DNA from: Circinella umbellata
Taxonomy: Eukaryota; Mucoromycota; Mucoromycetes; Mucorales; Lichtheimiaceae
Length of the DNA: 64,000 nucleotides
Assembly (NCBI GenBank): GCA_025093555.1
Contig: JAIWNF010000003.1
Coordinates: 806,001 to 870,000 of the forward strand
Direction of reading: 5' to 3'
The position numbers were made by a program, and so were the translations under genes. The notes beneath the pieces are model-generated. The model ran no database searches. It was not told where the DNA came from and was given only the letters and a program-made list of their open reading frames with translations. Within the stretch, counting starts at the first letter, position 1. Each line of letters starts with the position of its first letter. Shown in pieces: positions 37,380 to 54,040 of the stretch.

Positions 37380-37766
37380 ATGAAACTATTCCTTGTAACT
37401 CTTGTAGCGATACTGTTTGTACTATTTCATATATCACCAGTTAACAGTCTTCCTATCGAACGTCGTGGCGGTAGTGGTGGCACTTTTAGTGGTGAAGGTA
37501 CCTTTTTCACTGTTGGACTCGGCTCATGTGGTGAAACCAGCAAAGACAGCGATTTGGTGGTTGCTCTCAGTTCTTCCAAGATGAGTTCGGGTAAATATTG
37601 TGGTAAAAAAATCAAGGCAAAAGGTACCAAGGGCGATGTTACTGCAACGGTCGTTGATACTTGTCCAGGCTGTGCTGAAGACGACATTGATTTCAGTATC
37701 GGTGCGTTCAAGTCGATTGGTAGTATGGCTGCTGGTCGTATCAAAATTTCATGGGAATTTGAATAG
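37380..37766 (+). CDS. Small secreted RlpA-like double-psi beta-barrel protein
   Basis: Intronless, 128 residues. Residues 1-23 are a clear signal peptide (MKLFLVTLVAILFVLFHIS then SLP). The mature part matches the expansin/barwin/RlpA-like fold: GEGTFFTVGLGSCG at the start, SGKYCGKKIKAKG, then VTATVVDTCPGCAEDDIDFS, and a C-terminal GRIKISWEF strand. The paired cysteines in GSCG, YCGK and DTCPGC are in the positions usual for the fungal small secreted members. These proteins lack the cellulose-binding domain of expansins; their substrate is uncertain, and a cell-wall or extracellular role is inferred. A TATA box and pyrimidine-rich leader suggest strong regulated expression. It is flanked by long gene-poor stretches. 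Confidence 0.88.
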   Translation: MKLFLVTLVAILFVLFHISPVNSLPIERRGGSGGTFSGEGTFFTVGLGSCGETSKDSDLVVALSSSKMSSGKYCGKKIKAKGTKGDVTATVVDTCPGCAEDDIDFSIGAFKSIGSMAAGRIKISWEFE

Positions 37767-38805
37767 AAGTTTCGATTAGTATTTTTTGAAGACAATTTAG
37801 TATTGTTTCTTTCCTCTTTCTACTCCTCCTATTTTATCTATATTAACTTTATTGTTACGCAATACGTACAAACAACAATATTAAACGACGACTATTATTA
37901 AAATTCAAAAGTTGTATTTCTATATACTATATACTATTTTCTTTTTACATACAATTTTTTTTCCTTAATCTCATATTATAAGGCTTTCTTTATTATTGTT
38001 ATATGTTCACTCTTTTTACACAAAAGGTCGGTACTTTTTTTCACCACTATCTCAACAATACGTATGGATTTGTATAACCATCTTGCTTCTGATTTTTTTT
38101 TATAATTATTATAGGTAAGCATCACTTTTACATTACTAGTTCTACTAGATAGCGCCATTGTTTATTTTATAATATGGGCTACTGGCCTTTACAAATTGTG
38201 TAATGTATCTATAAATATAGAGCTGTTATTCTTGTTAATGCAATGGTCAGTAGCGACAACAATAGTCTCTGTATTAATAGACCTTTTTCTCCACTCCATT
38301 GCTGATAATATTCTGTTGTGAACTTGTTACGTACGTACTTCAAAGGATGTTACGGATTCTGACTCACTAATATACAGTACAGAAAGCTTACCTTGTCAAT
38401 ATAAAACTATGTTAAAGCTTAATTCTAAATATAATAATTTACATCGTTCATGTAAGTCTGAATGGTAAATACGTTCTATATACGCATGTATGTTACATAT
38501 CTACATACTGTTTGTTGCGGCATATTTAGCCACATTAATTCAGCTTCAACCGAAATATTTGCTTTTTGAAAAGAGTGTCCCGTCAACATGATTAAATCCT
38601 ACGATAATAACTGGCATCTTGCCACCATCACGTGTTCCAAAGCTGGCAGTCATGTAGTATTATTATATAGACTGCATTTATTTATCTCCAAATCATAAAT
38701 TTATTCATGTACTTTGACTAATAAACATTTATTTATTTATATTTCTGTTTATCTATAAACATACACTACACATCCTTTTTTTTAAGATTTTATAATATTT
38801 TAAAA
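37767..38805. other. Convergent intergenic region
   Basis: This lies between the 3' ends of the RlpA-like gene (plus) and the glucosyltransferase gene (minus). It is AT-rich without recognisable genes. It holds AATAAA-like signals on both strands near the gene ends. Confidence 0.6.
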
Positions 38806-41800
38806 TTATAACTCATCTTTGATATGTTTCTTCTCTTTTACAAGAACTGGTGTTTCTTTCTCATTAGAAGGTGTTAATTTTCCCTCTTCTACAGTATTAC
38901 TTGAAACTCTCTTTCTCAACTTATCTACTTGTTGATCATAACCTTCCCATTCTGGTACTTGCCGTCTTGCACGATCCAACTTGGGTTCCTTGGTCAATGG
39001 ATTATTACACTATTTTTATATAGAGAAAAAAAATCTGATATTAATATTATTTATTCATTATTATGCTTAATTGAACTACTCTGAGTTCTCTACTTACCAA
39101 GTCAATCGTTTTAGCAGTCTTGAGACTTTCATCACTACACCAAGTTTCACACCAAAGCCAATCTTGCGGTAAAGAATAAATTGGTACAATGTGTTGCATA
39201 TTATTTGGTAGATCTTGATCCAAATTAGCAAGTGAATTTGGATCGGCACTTAATTGTTGATATTGTGCGCGCAATCGATCACCTGCAGCCATTTTTCGGA
39301 ATTGAACCAAATCAATGACGTATAATGCACTTTATATATAATACAGCTGATATATTAGTGCCTGTGATAACTAATATATAGGTCTAACTATGTATGATAA
39401 CATACAGAAAATATTAAAAATATAAAATTACCTAATGTGATAAGGTTTACCGCGCAAATGGTCTTTCCAATAACCTTGATTCCAAAATCGGAAACCATCC
39501 ATTTCCGTTCTGTCTGTACAAAATGGTGTATAACCATATGGAGCACCATGCAAATCCAAATCAACAAGAGTCTGAAGGTCTGTACGTACAATTTGATCTG
39601 CATCCACAAAAATCACCTTATCAAGATCCAAAGGAAATAATACATCCAAAAACAAAATTTTATAACCCCAAATAGTACGTTGTTTTTCTTTTTGTGCACG
39701 TAACCAGGATGGCCACTTATATGTAATCATTTCATAATCAAAATTATATTCACGAGCCATATGTGGTACAAAATCCTACATAGTTTGATATTTAAATCCC
39801 CCATTATTAGCATATTCTTTCAGAACAAATAAATTGCACATTTTCTCTCTTGCTTTTTTTTTCTTTTACCTTGAAAGAAGGTGATAAAAAGTTTTCAATA
39901 AACCAAAATTTGACAGTACTGTTAGTATGTTCCATAACAGAGGCAATCATTATCGACATGAATCGTTCATATAGTTGACCAGAAGCAACTGAGAAAATAT
40001 TGATATCAGCTTGTTTTCTTTTTTCTTGTTGTTTCTCAATAGCTCCTTCTTCTTGATTACCACCAAATAGTTTTTTTACAGATGACCATATCCCTTGTTC
40101 AGAACCTGGTGCTAAACCATCCTTGCTTGGTTCAGCCAATACATCTTCTGATTCCATTCCTGGGTTTTTCCGTACTTGTGGAAATACAGTGAGGCCCTCA
40201 AACGATGTAAGAGCAATTTGTCGTTGCTTATCATCTTTTTTATTGTCAGCAGCCGATTCCCATTTTCCTTCGGTTCCAATGCTGTCAATATGGTACACTT
40301 CACTTGACCGTCCTTCACGTAATCGTAAATCCCAAATACCCGGCTGAGCCTTGAGCTGGAAATAGCCAAGATTGGCCATCACAATGGTATCTGTCATTGC
40401 TGCAGTTGTAGATGTACCTAAAACAAATTGTAATCCACGAGGAGGTGATCGATTGGCAGCATCAACACAATGACCTTCAATAAGAATCCTTTCCAGTTCG
40501 TATACAGCAGATACATGATCAACATCATCACCCAACTGAATATTATCCAGATCCACATTAGCTTCCTTGACTGTCACATGCCATGCCTTGATGGTATCTA
40601 CACCAAGAGTATAAAGTGTATCTTCGGCTGGTAAATCGGCAAAATAAGCCATGGGTGTTGCTAGGTTACCCGTTGTAGAATCAAACTGGATTTCACGGTC
40701 AAAGACATAGCGATAAAAACGTTTTAAGGGGATTTCATTCAATTTGAATACAGGATTAAGATGAACTTCAATGTAAATATCATCCATTTGAGCCAACGTT
40801 TCCAATAGAGCCGACCATTTTTGTGCTGTTTCACTTAATGGATCAAGTACAACACCAATTTGAGCAAATGCTGTTTGTCTATCACCTATTGTAATCTTAG
40901 TATATTCACCATTACGTAAAGTGTACGGTCGCTGACGAATGGTGGGTCTATCTCCTGTAAAAATGTTTTGCTGAACACTCGCCTTGTCATTTTCAATAAT
41001 TAAAGTAATGCGGGTAATTATATCAGACAAGGGTTGGGTTATTTCCTGTTCAGGAACAGATTCCAATAATGCCTCTTTTATAGGTTGAATACGATGCTCA
41101 TTTTCATATCGGAATAAACTGACAATATCGTCTTTGGTAAAAGTATCACCGGATGCCAACGGCCCAACAATCTAACAAAATTATAAAAAAAAAACCTTTT
41201 ATATTAATAAAGATACTTGGATATAAAGAACAAGATCAATGCTCTACATGTAAAGAATGTATAAGCTAGTTCTTACCCGTCCATTGATGATAATTCCTCC
41301 AAAATCCGTTTCTAATCCCAAACCAGTAAGAACACTAGCTTGTTTTTGAACTAGTGCATTGGCAGTCGATTCAACAATAGGTGATCCAGGGGCAAACACT
41401 TTGATTTGTTCTGGATTTCCAGACAGGATTTCATTTCGAGACAAGATGGCTTGATCAACGAATTCCTTGATATTCTTATTTCCTGAAGCGATTTCCCGAT
41501 AAAGAACAGTAGAGATAGTCGTATCTTTTGAAATAGTGGTATCCCCATTATGGATAAGTGCCAAACGCACATTTTCGTTTTGCTCCTAATAGTACAGAAA
41601 TAGTAATTAATATACCTTAGTTTGTTATCCTACTTGTTTATTATGGAATGAATCGTATAAAAGATATAATCTTAGAAATTTACCAAGAACGATAATGCTT
41701 GAGATGCTAATTCCAAACCAGACAAGGAGTCAAAGTCATTAACAATCCATAAATCAGTGTCTATTTGCTTTTCTTTGGAAGACCCTGGGCCTACACGTAA

Positions 41801-44654
41801 CAATCCAATATAATTTACGTAAATACATTATATTTTTAAATATCTATCATCTTCATCGTCCAAATTATCAATTACTATTTTTAAAACAGAATAATCTACC
41901 AGTGATATAAATGATATCCGAATTTTCATAGTCTTCTGACAAATTAATCATACGCAATGGATGGCTTTCAGACACGGTAATATATGGATTACGAGATACT
42001 GATACATACGGCTGACTAAGTAGATGTTCATACACGTCATCGTCATCATCAATAGTAGCAAAATAAATGCCTCGAGCTATCAATTGCGTTTGTTCTTGTA
42101 ACCCCGTCATTAATACACGAGTCCATGGCTATAAATAATTAATATATAAACAGACAACCCTTCAGTCGATTAATAAGTTCGATTTTTTTTAAGAAAAAAA
42201 TGCTTCTTGTCCCAAGTATATATATATATATATATATTTATATTGCTTTACCATTTGTTCATCATGTTCAAATAACTTGCCATTCAAAAACATGACTGGT
42301 TCAGTATACCCAATACCAAAACGAGAAAGGAAAGTTTGAGCACTTTCAATATATTCCTTTTTCTCTTCAATCAATGTAGATAAAGAGCTACCATAAGCTT
42401 CTTCAATCATGCTCATTGATGCTTGATTGGATCCAGATGCTTCCAAAAGTTCTAGTAACTAAAAAATAAAGATAACAAAGATGAACATTATTTACTATAC
42501 ATTCATTATTTCATTATATGTCTTTGATTTAATTTTTGATTGGTTAATATAGATATACCTTTGTTAAAAATGCTAGTCCATCTTTTTTCCCTTTTGTATG
42601 ATACAAATTATTCAATGCAACCGCTACCGCCGTTGCTAAGAAAAAGGATACGAATATGTATATCTCAGTTATCTTGATTTTTATTATATTTAGATTGAAC
42701 AGCAATCAAACAAACATAATTATCATACCTGGACTTTTCGAGTCTGCAACAATAGGAACAACACCAAATCGAATAGGAGTATTATGCTTTACCATTTCAA
42801 CCACTTGTTCAGCGATACGTTTCAAACCGTCTCTATTAGAAAGATCTTCTACCATCACAACATTGTAGACATTACGACGAATAGCACGTAATTGACCTGG
42901 ATAAACTGGTTTCAACATCTAATAATGATAATCCATTAGCTATATAAATAATCTGTATCTAGCGTTCTTTTTTACAAAAAAAAAGCAGAGCCTTACATCC
43001 ATTAAACTTTTAGACCAACTTTTGTATCGTTTATCCTTTTCCAAATTATTCCACCAAAGTACCAAATCTGATCGAACATCATAGACATCTGTAGGTTCAC
43101 CACCCTGTTTGGTTTGACTTGTTTCCATTTTACTCAATGCTGAATGTGTCATAATATCAATTGCTTTAGATGAATTAATATTCAATGGTTCAAAAGATTC
43201 AATAAGTTTTTGTTCACTTTCTAACGCACGGACTAATCTAAAAATTCGTTACATTTCCAAGTTAGTAACTAAGCAACACACACACACACATTTCTTTTAT
43301 CTTATTCATCTATAATAAAAAACGACATACGAAAATGGATCAACTTCAGTCTCATCTAATAGCACACCATTTAACCACATAGAGTTATCTGAAGAGAAGG
43401 AACGTCGATTTTCAAGGATTTCTGAAGACAAATCCGAATCGAGTGATATATCACTAATACGACGACCATGTTGAGGAAAATCCTGTGATAGTTGAACCAA
43501 GGTTGATAATGGATTATTGGATTTCGTAATAAATTGTGTTGCTTTCAATCCCAAATCTATTGAGTAATGATATTTAGTATATATCAAATACTACTACTTG
43601 CATCGATTTTTTATACAATAAACGTAATAGTAGTACATACCCTGAATTTCCTGTGGTGTTAATGGTTCGATTTTGGGAGGTGCATTATCATCAAATAAAG
43701 TTTGACTGATTTTCTTTCCAAAATTGGTCAATTTTCCTTTAACAGAACCTTGTTGTTGTTGATCACGATCATCAATAACCAAATAATCTGTCTTTTTTAA
43801 TGCCATTTCCACACCATATCCAGTCAATACCAATGGATGTTGTTGACATGTATCTGACAAAGGAGGTATATAACGAATAATATATGCCAGCAAGTCGTTT
43901 TCTTGTTGATTTTCTTTTTCAATACGGCTTGTTAATACCTGATGAAATGATTTAAATATATCGGACGTCAAATCCATTGTGTATACCACTACGACTTGCT
44001 TTACTTCTTCATATGTAACTCCTTTTGGAAGTAGTACATGATCAAATGGCAATAATAGCTCTTTTATTGGTTTCTTATTGGTATTTTGATCCAATTTCAA
44101 TATCAAGTCGTCCAAATTACATATAGCTTCGTCTTCATTAATATCAGCCCATATTTGAACGGATTCACCATATTGACATGATGTTTTATAAGCAGTAGAA
44201 ATAATATTTTCGCGATAATATTGATAATAAGCTTCAATGCGCGGTGCAGCTGAATGTATTGCAAGAGACATTTTAGCTAATGCTGGTCGCGTCAGGTACG
44301 GTTCAATTATAGAAAGTGAGTCATGGTAAATTTGCTGAGCTGTTTTTTCAGATGATACTAGATCAGGTGTTGTAATGACCTTGTTGATAAGGTCAAAATA
44401 TAACGCGTCATTATTACCAGAGACTGTTTCTCTTTAATTGGATTAAATATAAGAAGAAAAAGAAGTGAGTTTGAGGCTATTACGAAAAAGAAAAAGGTTG
44501 GGCAAAAAAAAAATAAGCAGAAGAAATCTTACATTAGTTCAATAACTAGATCAGGTCTACACCAAGGTGTTACTAAAGTTAAGTCAACAGGTGTAGCAAT
44601 AGCATAGTGCAGAATAGATGCCGTTATGGCAACTGCCAATGCCTTAATTCGCAT
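38806..44654 (-). CDS. UDP-glucose:glycoprotein glucosyltransferase (UGGT)
   Basis: Fourteen exons in phase: 44654-44533, 44431-43641, 43556-43331, 43237-42997, 42918-42729, 42635-42559, 42458-42252, 42128-41900, 41790-41684, 41585-41277, 41171-39870, 39775-39432, 39329-39098 and 39009-38806, giving 1526 residues, the usual UGGT length. It reglucosylates misfolded N-glycoproteins in the ER lumen so they re-enter the calnexin cycle. A signal peptide is at the N-terminus ([20 protein letters not shown]). The long middle part contains the thioredoxin-like sensor domains. The C-terminal catalytic GT24 domain (about 1190-1480) contains [12 protein letters not shown] with the metal-binding Dx[29 protein letters not shown] and [10 protein letters not shown]. 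The protein ends in KHIKDEL, an ER-retrieval signal. Exon 41171-39870 carries most of the last sensor domains and the beta-sandwich. Confidence 0.95.
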
Positions 44655-45089
44655 CGCGTTTCGTTTCTACACAAGATTAAAACACCAAAAAAAAAAGGCA
44701 ATTCTCCACTAATCACACAAACCCACTTGTCAAATGCAAATTATACTATTTCAATTTCCGCACATTCATCATGATACTTTTCAATTATGCAAAAAATACA
44801 TAATTAATTTGGAACTTTAGAACAAGAAGATATATGCAATATTATTATTTTTTTTCGTTAAAGAGAAAAAAAAGGGTAAATATATGTACAAAAGACTAAT
44901 CTATATAATACATTTCAGACTAATCTCTACTAACACCTAAAACTATCCCTTCTTTTCTTTTTCATTGTTGTATCGCTGTTATTTTCTGCAAACTTTTTTT
45001 TAATATTGAATTGAAATTTGATTTGTTATTTTGTTTTTTGAATAAAAAAGTACTTTTTTTTTGTTTCTATTCCTTTCAATTGTAACTTT
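44655..45089. other. Intergenic region between two minus-strand genes
   Basis: This holds the promoter and 5' leader of the UGGT gene and the 3' UTR of the helicase gene. It is AT-rich. No gene and no clear TATA box are recognised. Confidence 0.5.
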
Positions 45090-49267
<4,178 letters not shown>

Positions 49268-50832
49268 TTCTATTATTTTTTTGACAGGACACAAAAAAAA
49301 AGTTAAAGGAAAAAAAAAGAATGAAAGAAATAAAAAAGAAAAGGGAACAAAAAAAAAAAATAATCACCGCACGAAACGCGTGCAATGTAAATGGTTATAA
49401 AAAAAGAAAGTTTTCTGTGTGACGTATATTATTGTTTGATTTGATATAAAATCTACTTGAAAACCCCTCCCTCTCCCTTCTCACTTTTTTTTTCCTTTTT
49501 CCATATCCTCGGACCTATTTTTTTTACTCCTTTTCATTATAGTAGAAAGTAATAATAATAATCGTAGTAATAAATACCAAAAAAAATAATCTATTATTAC
49601 TGTAGTTTTAGTGAAAGCTTAACCATTTAATATGGTTTTTGAGTTGCACTTTATCATACACATATACAACTTTTGATCCGTATCAAATTCTTGTTCTTAA
49701 GAAATTTTCTGTCTTGCTGTTATTTATGATGATGTGCAACATACAATCTCGGAAATCGGAACTTCGCTATTTCAACAAAATATACCCACACTTTCTCTCT
49801 CTCTCACCTAACAAAACTGATATAAACAACGGTCTCTTGTTTTTTATGCATGTAAATAGTTATATATATGAGAAGAAAAAGGTTTAAATTGTCGTTGTAA
49901 CTAATAAGTGCAAGTTATGCATAATAATCTATTTACCTTTTTTTTTTACTGCGCAACATTTAAATATCGATAGGATAGTAAAATTTCTCATTGTAATTAT
50001 ATATTTGACTGTAACATAGCAACAACAATGAAAGTCAGGGAACTTGTAATTTGTTGTCATACCATTTTGTAACAGAATAAACAATTTTCAACATCCCGCC
50101 ATAAAAACAACAATGAAAAAAAAAATAGCATTATTATGGTAAGATAAAAGTAAAAGAAAATAAGGGTGCTTGGTGTGTGTGTAACACCATCTGATTCGTT
50201 TTTTATAAACAAAAAAAAAATCATAAAAAATATAAGATGTTTATTCATTAAGAAAATAAGGTAAGAGTCTTTTTTTTTTCTTTTTTTTTAATGCGACAAT
50301 TAAGATACATGTAATTTACTCACACGATACTAAGCGTGTCATTCAGAGTTGTACGTATACAAAATGATTGTCAAAAAAAAAGATACAAAAAAATAGACTA
50401 ATAAAAAAAAAGTATACAAAAAAAAGAAACATAAAAGATAATTCAAAAAAAGAACAACTAAGAAAAACTACTAAGAAAAATAATAATAAAGGGGGGAAGG
50501 GAAAGGGGGGACCGGGAAGTAATAATGAATATAAAGTGTGTGGAAGTAGGCCACAAAAGAAAAAAAAAAAAAGGAGGTTTTGGTAAAAGAAAAACAATCT
50601 AAAAAAGGTTTGTGTTGATGTTTTTTTTTTTTCTTTTTTTTTAAAAATCATTATTCAATTTTTTTTCATAAGTTATTGATATTTTTTCAGTTGTTTTTGT
50701 AGTAAGTTTTTTCTTTTAGAAATGATTGTATGATTTGATTATGTTAATGGAAGTGGCAAATGCTGATACGTCTGTTTATGAATGCTATGTTGTTAAAGTT
50801 GTTGTTATATGGATAGATTATTGGCTTTTTTT
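49268..50832. other. Intergenic region without recognised gene
   Basis: About 1.6 kb of AT-rich DNA with long A and T runs (50270-50660). It includes the helicase promoter and, next to 50832, the 3' region of the acidic-protein gene. Open stretches at 50343-50651 on both strands are low-complexity (Lys or Phe runs) and not called. Confidence 0.6.
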
Positions 50833-51348
50833 TTACAGTTGAGTTCCTGTGGTATCCATGTCAACACCCATATCACAAGCACGTTGCTTTAAATAAGTAT
50901 ACATCTTGTACTGTAAATCAGCCAAAGGAGAATCATTTCTATCCATATTCAAAGCACTTGCATCAGAAAGATAAGATTGCACACCAACAATCAAATGTAA
51001 TAATGAGTCTCGTTGATAATCGTAACTATTTTTTGTTTGTGTTTCTTCGCCTTCTTCTTGTTGTTCTTGTTCATTATCATTCATGATATCATTCTTGGCA
51101 TTAATATCATTCATGTTATTATTTTCTTCATTATAGTAATATTGTTCATCATTATCGACTTGATCTATTTCCATCATTGTTTCATCTTCTTGATCTTCTT
51201 GTTCATAATAAGCATCATAATAATCGGCTTCTAAAGTAGCTTGATCAAAAGCACGATCATATTCATCAAAATAAGCTTGCTCTTCTTGTTGGGCAAAAGA
51301 AAGCTCTTGTTGTTGTTGTTGTTGCTGTTGATAATAATGATATTCCAT
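50833..51348 (-). CDS. Acidic, Gln/Asn-rich small protein of unknown function
   Basis: Intronless, 171 residues, start ATG at 51348 (MEYHYYQQQQQQQQELSFAQ). The first 110 residues are dominated by Glu, Asp, Gln, Asn and Tyr, for example ADYYDAYYEQEDQEDE. The C-terminal 55 residues look folded: YQRDSLLHLIVGVQSYLSDA then DLQYKMYTYLKQRACDMGVD. No known family is recognised. The acidic polyQ body resembles transcription activators or cofactors, but no DNA-binding domain is present. A real gene is supported by the ordered C-terminus following the repeat-like part and by the absence of stops over a long frame. Confidence 0.6.
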   Translation of the reverse strand: MEYHYYQQQQQQQQELSFAQQEEQAYFDEYDRAFDQATLEADYYDAYYEQEDQEDETMMEIDQVDNDEQYYYNEENNNMNDINAKNDIMNDNEQEQQEEGEETQTKNSYDYQRDSLLHLIVGVQSYLSDASALNMDRNDSPLADLQYKMYTYLKQRACDMGVDMDTTGTQL

Positions 51349-52153
51349 TTTTTTAATATTATGAAGTTAAGTTGTCGATGAAATAAGAAAAGGATAAAGA
51401 AAGAAGAGTAAATAATAATTAATAATTAATAAAAAGAAAGATGCCAAGAACAATAAGAAGTCAAAGAGATAGAGATAGAAGACGAAGAAGAAGAAGAAGA
51501 AGAAAACAAGTAGTTAGAGTTAATGTGAGAGAAAGAAGAAAAAGGAAAGGAAAGGAAAAATAAAAAAATGATTGTAATGAGGAAGAATAAGTTTTTAAAT
51601 AATAAAAAAGAGTGACTGAGATGGGGGGCCTTGAACTTTATACAGTCAAGAACTTGTGGTTCACTCTTTTTATATAACAATTGATATTCGTTCAAAATGG
51701 TTGCACAAGAAATTTTAACCACGTTTAAACAATCACATTGACTCTCCCTTCGCCTCCCCCCCAAAAAACCAATACTTTTCGTCCGTCAGCTGCAATCATC
51801 ACGATTTCCAACCTCGCCCCCCCTCCTTGGATATAATAAAATAAAAACACCAAATGGATGATCCAACGTGGCCCCACACTTTTTTGTACTCTTCTCCCAT
51901 GTTACTTTTTTATATTTTTGGCCACTTGTACATGTATCCTCTTTTTTTTTATTATAATGCATATTTATAATCCATACTCATTCTAAAAAAGTCCATAAAA
52001 AGTAGTGATGCGCCACTATGCAGAGTCGTAATAAATAATAACCTTTCTTAAAAAAAACGTGTTATAGTAGATGAAAAAAAAAAACGTCAGACTAAAAAGA
52101 AAAATCATTGTTACTATTTTAATGCCATTCGGAAGTTATAAAGTATCACCAAC

Positions 52154-52185
<32 letters not shown>

Positions 52186-52592
52186 TAATAATAAATAATA
52201 TGCTTGGCGGAGATCAGCATAAAAGGCGTTTATCATCACTTCTTCACGTTCCCCCCCCCAACATTTAATGATATTTTTTTATAAATCATATTCGAAAAGG
52301 AGTATGCAAGAAAAAGAGAAAATGATATCGGTCATCTTTAAAGAAATTAACTAAGGTAGAAGGAGAAAAATGATTTTATTATTATTGTTGTAATATCAAA
52401 ACAAGGAGATTATGTCTTTTCTTTTTAGGCTAATAACAATATGATTTTATTTGATCATTTATATTTATATTTATATTTTTGATTCAAAATAATAATATAT
52501 TACTATATAACGACAATAACAATGAGAATAATTAATACTACATTATAAAATATTTTGGATATACAAAAAGATATATATATATATAAAGAAAA
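51349..52592. other. Intergenic region without recognised gene
   Basis: It contains the promoter of the acidic-protein gene, with a polypurine tract at 51440-51560, and a short CAT/ATC microsatellite at 52160-52190. A C-rich and T-rich patch lies at 51740-51840. No gene is recognised. Confidence 0.6.
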
Positions 52593-53788
52593 TTAATAAG
52601 TCATTGGTGGTTTATGTGTAGATGATATTCGATTTAATTCTGTTGGTTGTTGTTGTGCATGGGCAGCATAATAATATTGTTGTTGTTGCGGGGGAGCTCG
52701 ATAATAATTGTAATGATCTTCAAGCTCTCGTAATTGCTGATGTCCAATATTTGACTTCATTCGACTGACACTAGCAGATACAATACATGCCCAATAAATC
52801 TATATAGAAGTATAATGAATAATAATCTTGTTAGTTATATAATAATCACCTATAAACTCTATTATTATATTCTAATCAATATACAGATATTTATTTATTT
52901 TTACCTGTAATGCATTGCCAATGAAAACAATCAGTGATCCAACAATAATCATATTACGAATAGAAATATCACAATCACCAACGTATGCACCGAAAACCCC
53001 ACTACCAGGTAAACCTCGTGATCCTCCTAATTGAGTTAGATACTCTTTACAACTTGAAACAGCAGTATCACGCTTGGCAAGTAATACAGCCCATGTTGCA
53101 AGTGTCATTATCAATACAACTGCGCTTATACCCCAATATACAATACTAAATAAACGCATTATTTTTTGATTTTGCTATATACATATACATTAACGTATTA
53201 GTCATACATTTACATTTACATAGATGTATGTATTACATAGTGATTATAAACACTTACTCGTAAACTGCCAAAAGCACCAACTAACATGCATAAACAAATG
53301 ATACCTGATAAAGTAATTAATATCCAAAGAATAGGTTGAATGGTTTGAGGTTCTTGTTGAAAATATCCCAAGATAACTAAAGATAAAATAAAGTAAGTAC
53401 GTACACAAAATATTAGCAACCTCTTTGCAGGAATCTTGTTAATAAAATTGGAATGTAATTATTACTCTCATGTCGGACAAGAAGCCATAAAAAGCATGCT
53501 CCATAAATGAACTATTATTATTAAATTATATTTTTGCAATAAATATTTATAAATATATATCCTCTTTTTTTTTCATGTTTTAAAAAATTTATATTGATTA
53601 CCGCAGAAGCTGTTGTTATAATCAAGCATGCTTGACTTTATGCATATATTATATACAATAAAATAAAGTAGAAAATTGTCAGCATTATCCCTTTTCTTTT
53701 TTGTTTCTTAATATATAATAAGCAAATACGTAAACAAAAAAAAACCATACTGTAACGAAAGACAAAGGCAACAACTATTAAACGCCAT
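52593..53788 (-). CDS. Four-TM tetraspan membrane protein
   Basis: Six exons in phase: 53788-53751, 53635-53602, 53511-53466, 53376-53258, 53174-52905 and 52799-52593, giving 237 residues. The three first exons are very short (38, 34 and 46 nt) but join in phase with canonical sites and build the first membrane segment. The start is MAFNSCCLCLSLH, a Cys-rich N-terminus seen in tetraspan-type proteins. Hydrophobic segments are ACLIITTASAFIYGACFLWL, ILWILITLSGIICLCMLVGA, VYWGISAVVLIMTLATWAVL and MIIVGSLIVFIGNAL followed by IYWACIV. The loop between the last two contains Cys residues. The tail is Gln/Tyr-rich (QQQQYYYAAHAQQQ). The family could be MARVEL- or tetraspanin-like; I cannot decide. The gene is divergent from the PDCD5 homologue. 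Confidence 0.72.
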
Positions 53789-54040
53789 TCGTTACGAAAT
53801 GAGTAAAATAAAATAAAGAGTAGAAAAAAAAAGAAAGAGAGAGAGAGAAAAAAGAAAGAACAAAAAATAGATTCTTGGCTTTATGAATGGAACCTTCAAA
53901 GGTATCTCTCTCATTTGAAATCAGTTTTATGTCACACGATCCCTTCGGACCTTGTGATTCTACTATTGAAAAAAAAAATTACAGTTTTGATGTAATAATT
54001 CTTTTTTTCCAAATAACAATTATAATAATAATAATATAAA
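53789..54040. promoter_or_regulatory. Short divergent promoter region (tetraspan / PDCD5-like)
   Basis: 252 bp separate the two start codons on opposite strands. It contains a GA-rich tract at 53820-53860 and a T-rich stretch directly before the plus-strand gene. No TATA box is obvious. Confidence 0.45.

Noticed and set aside
50343..50651. Phe-rich and Lys-rich open frames on opposite strands.
   Set aside because: They arise from poly-A/poly-T DNA and have no domain, splice site or start context.
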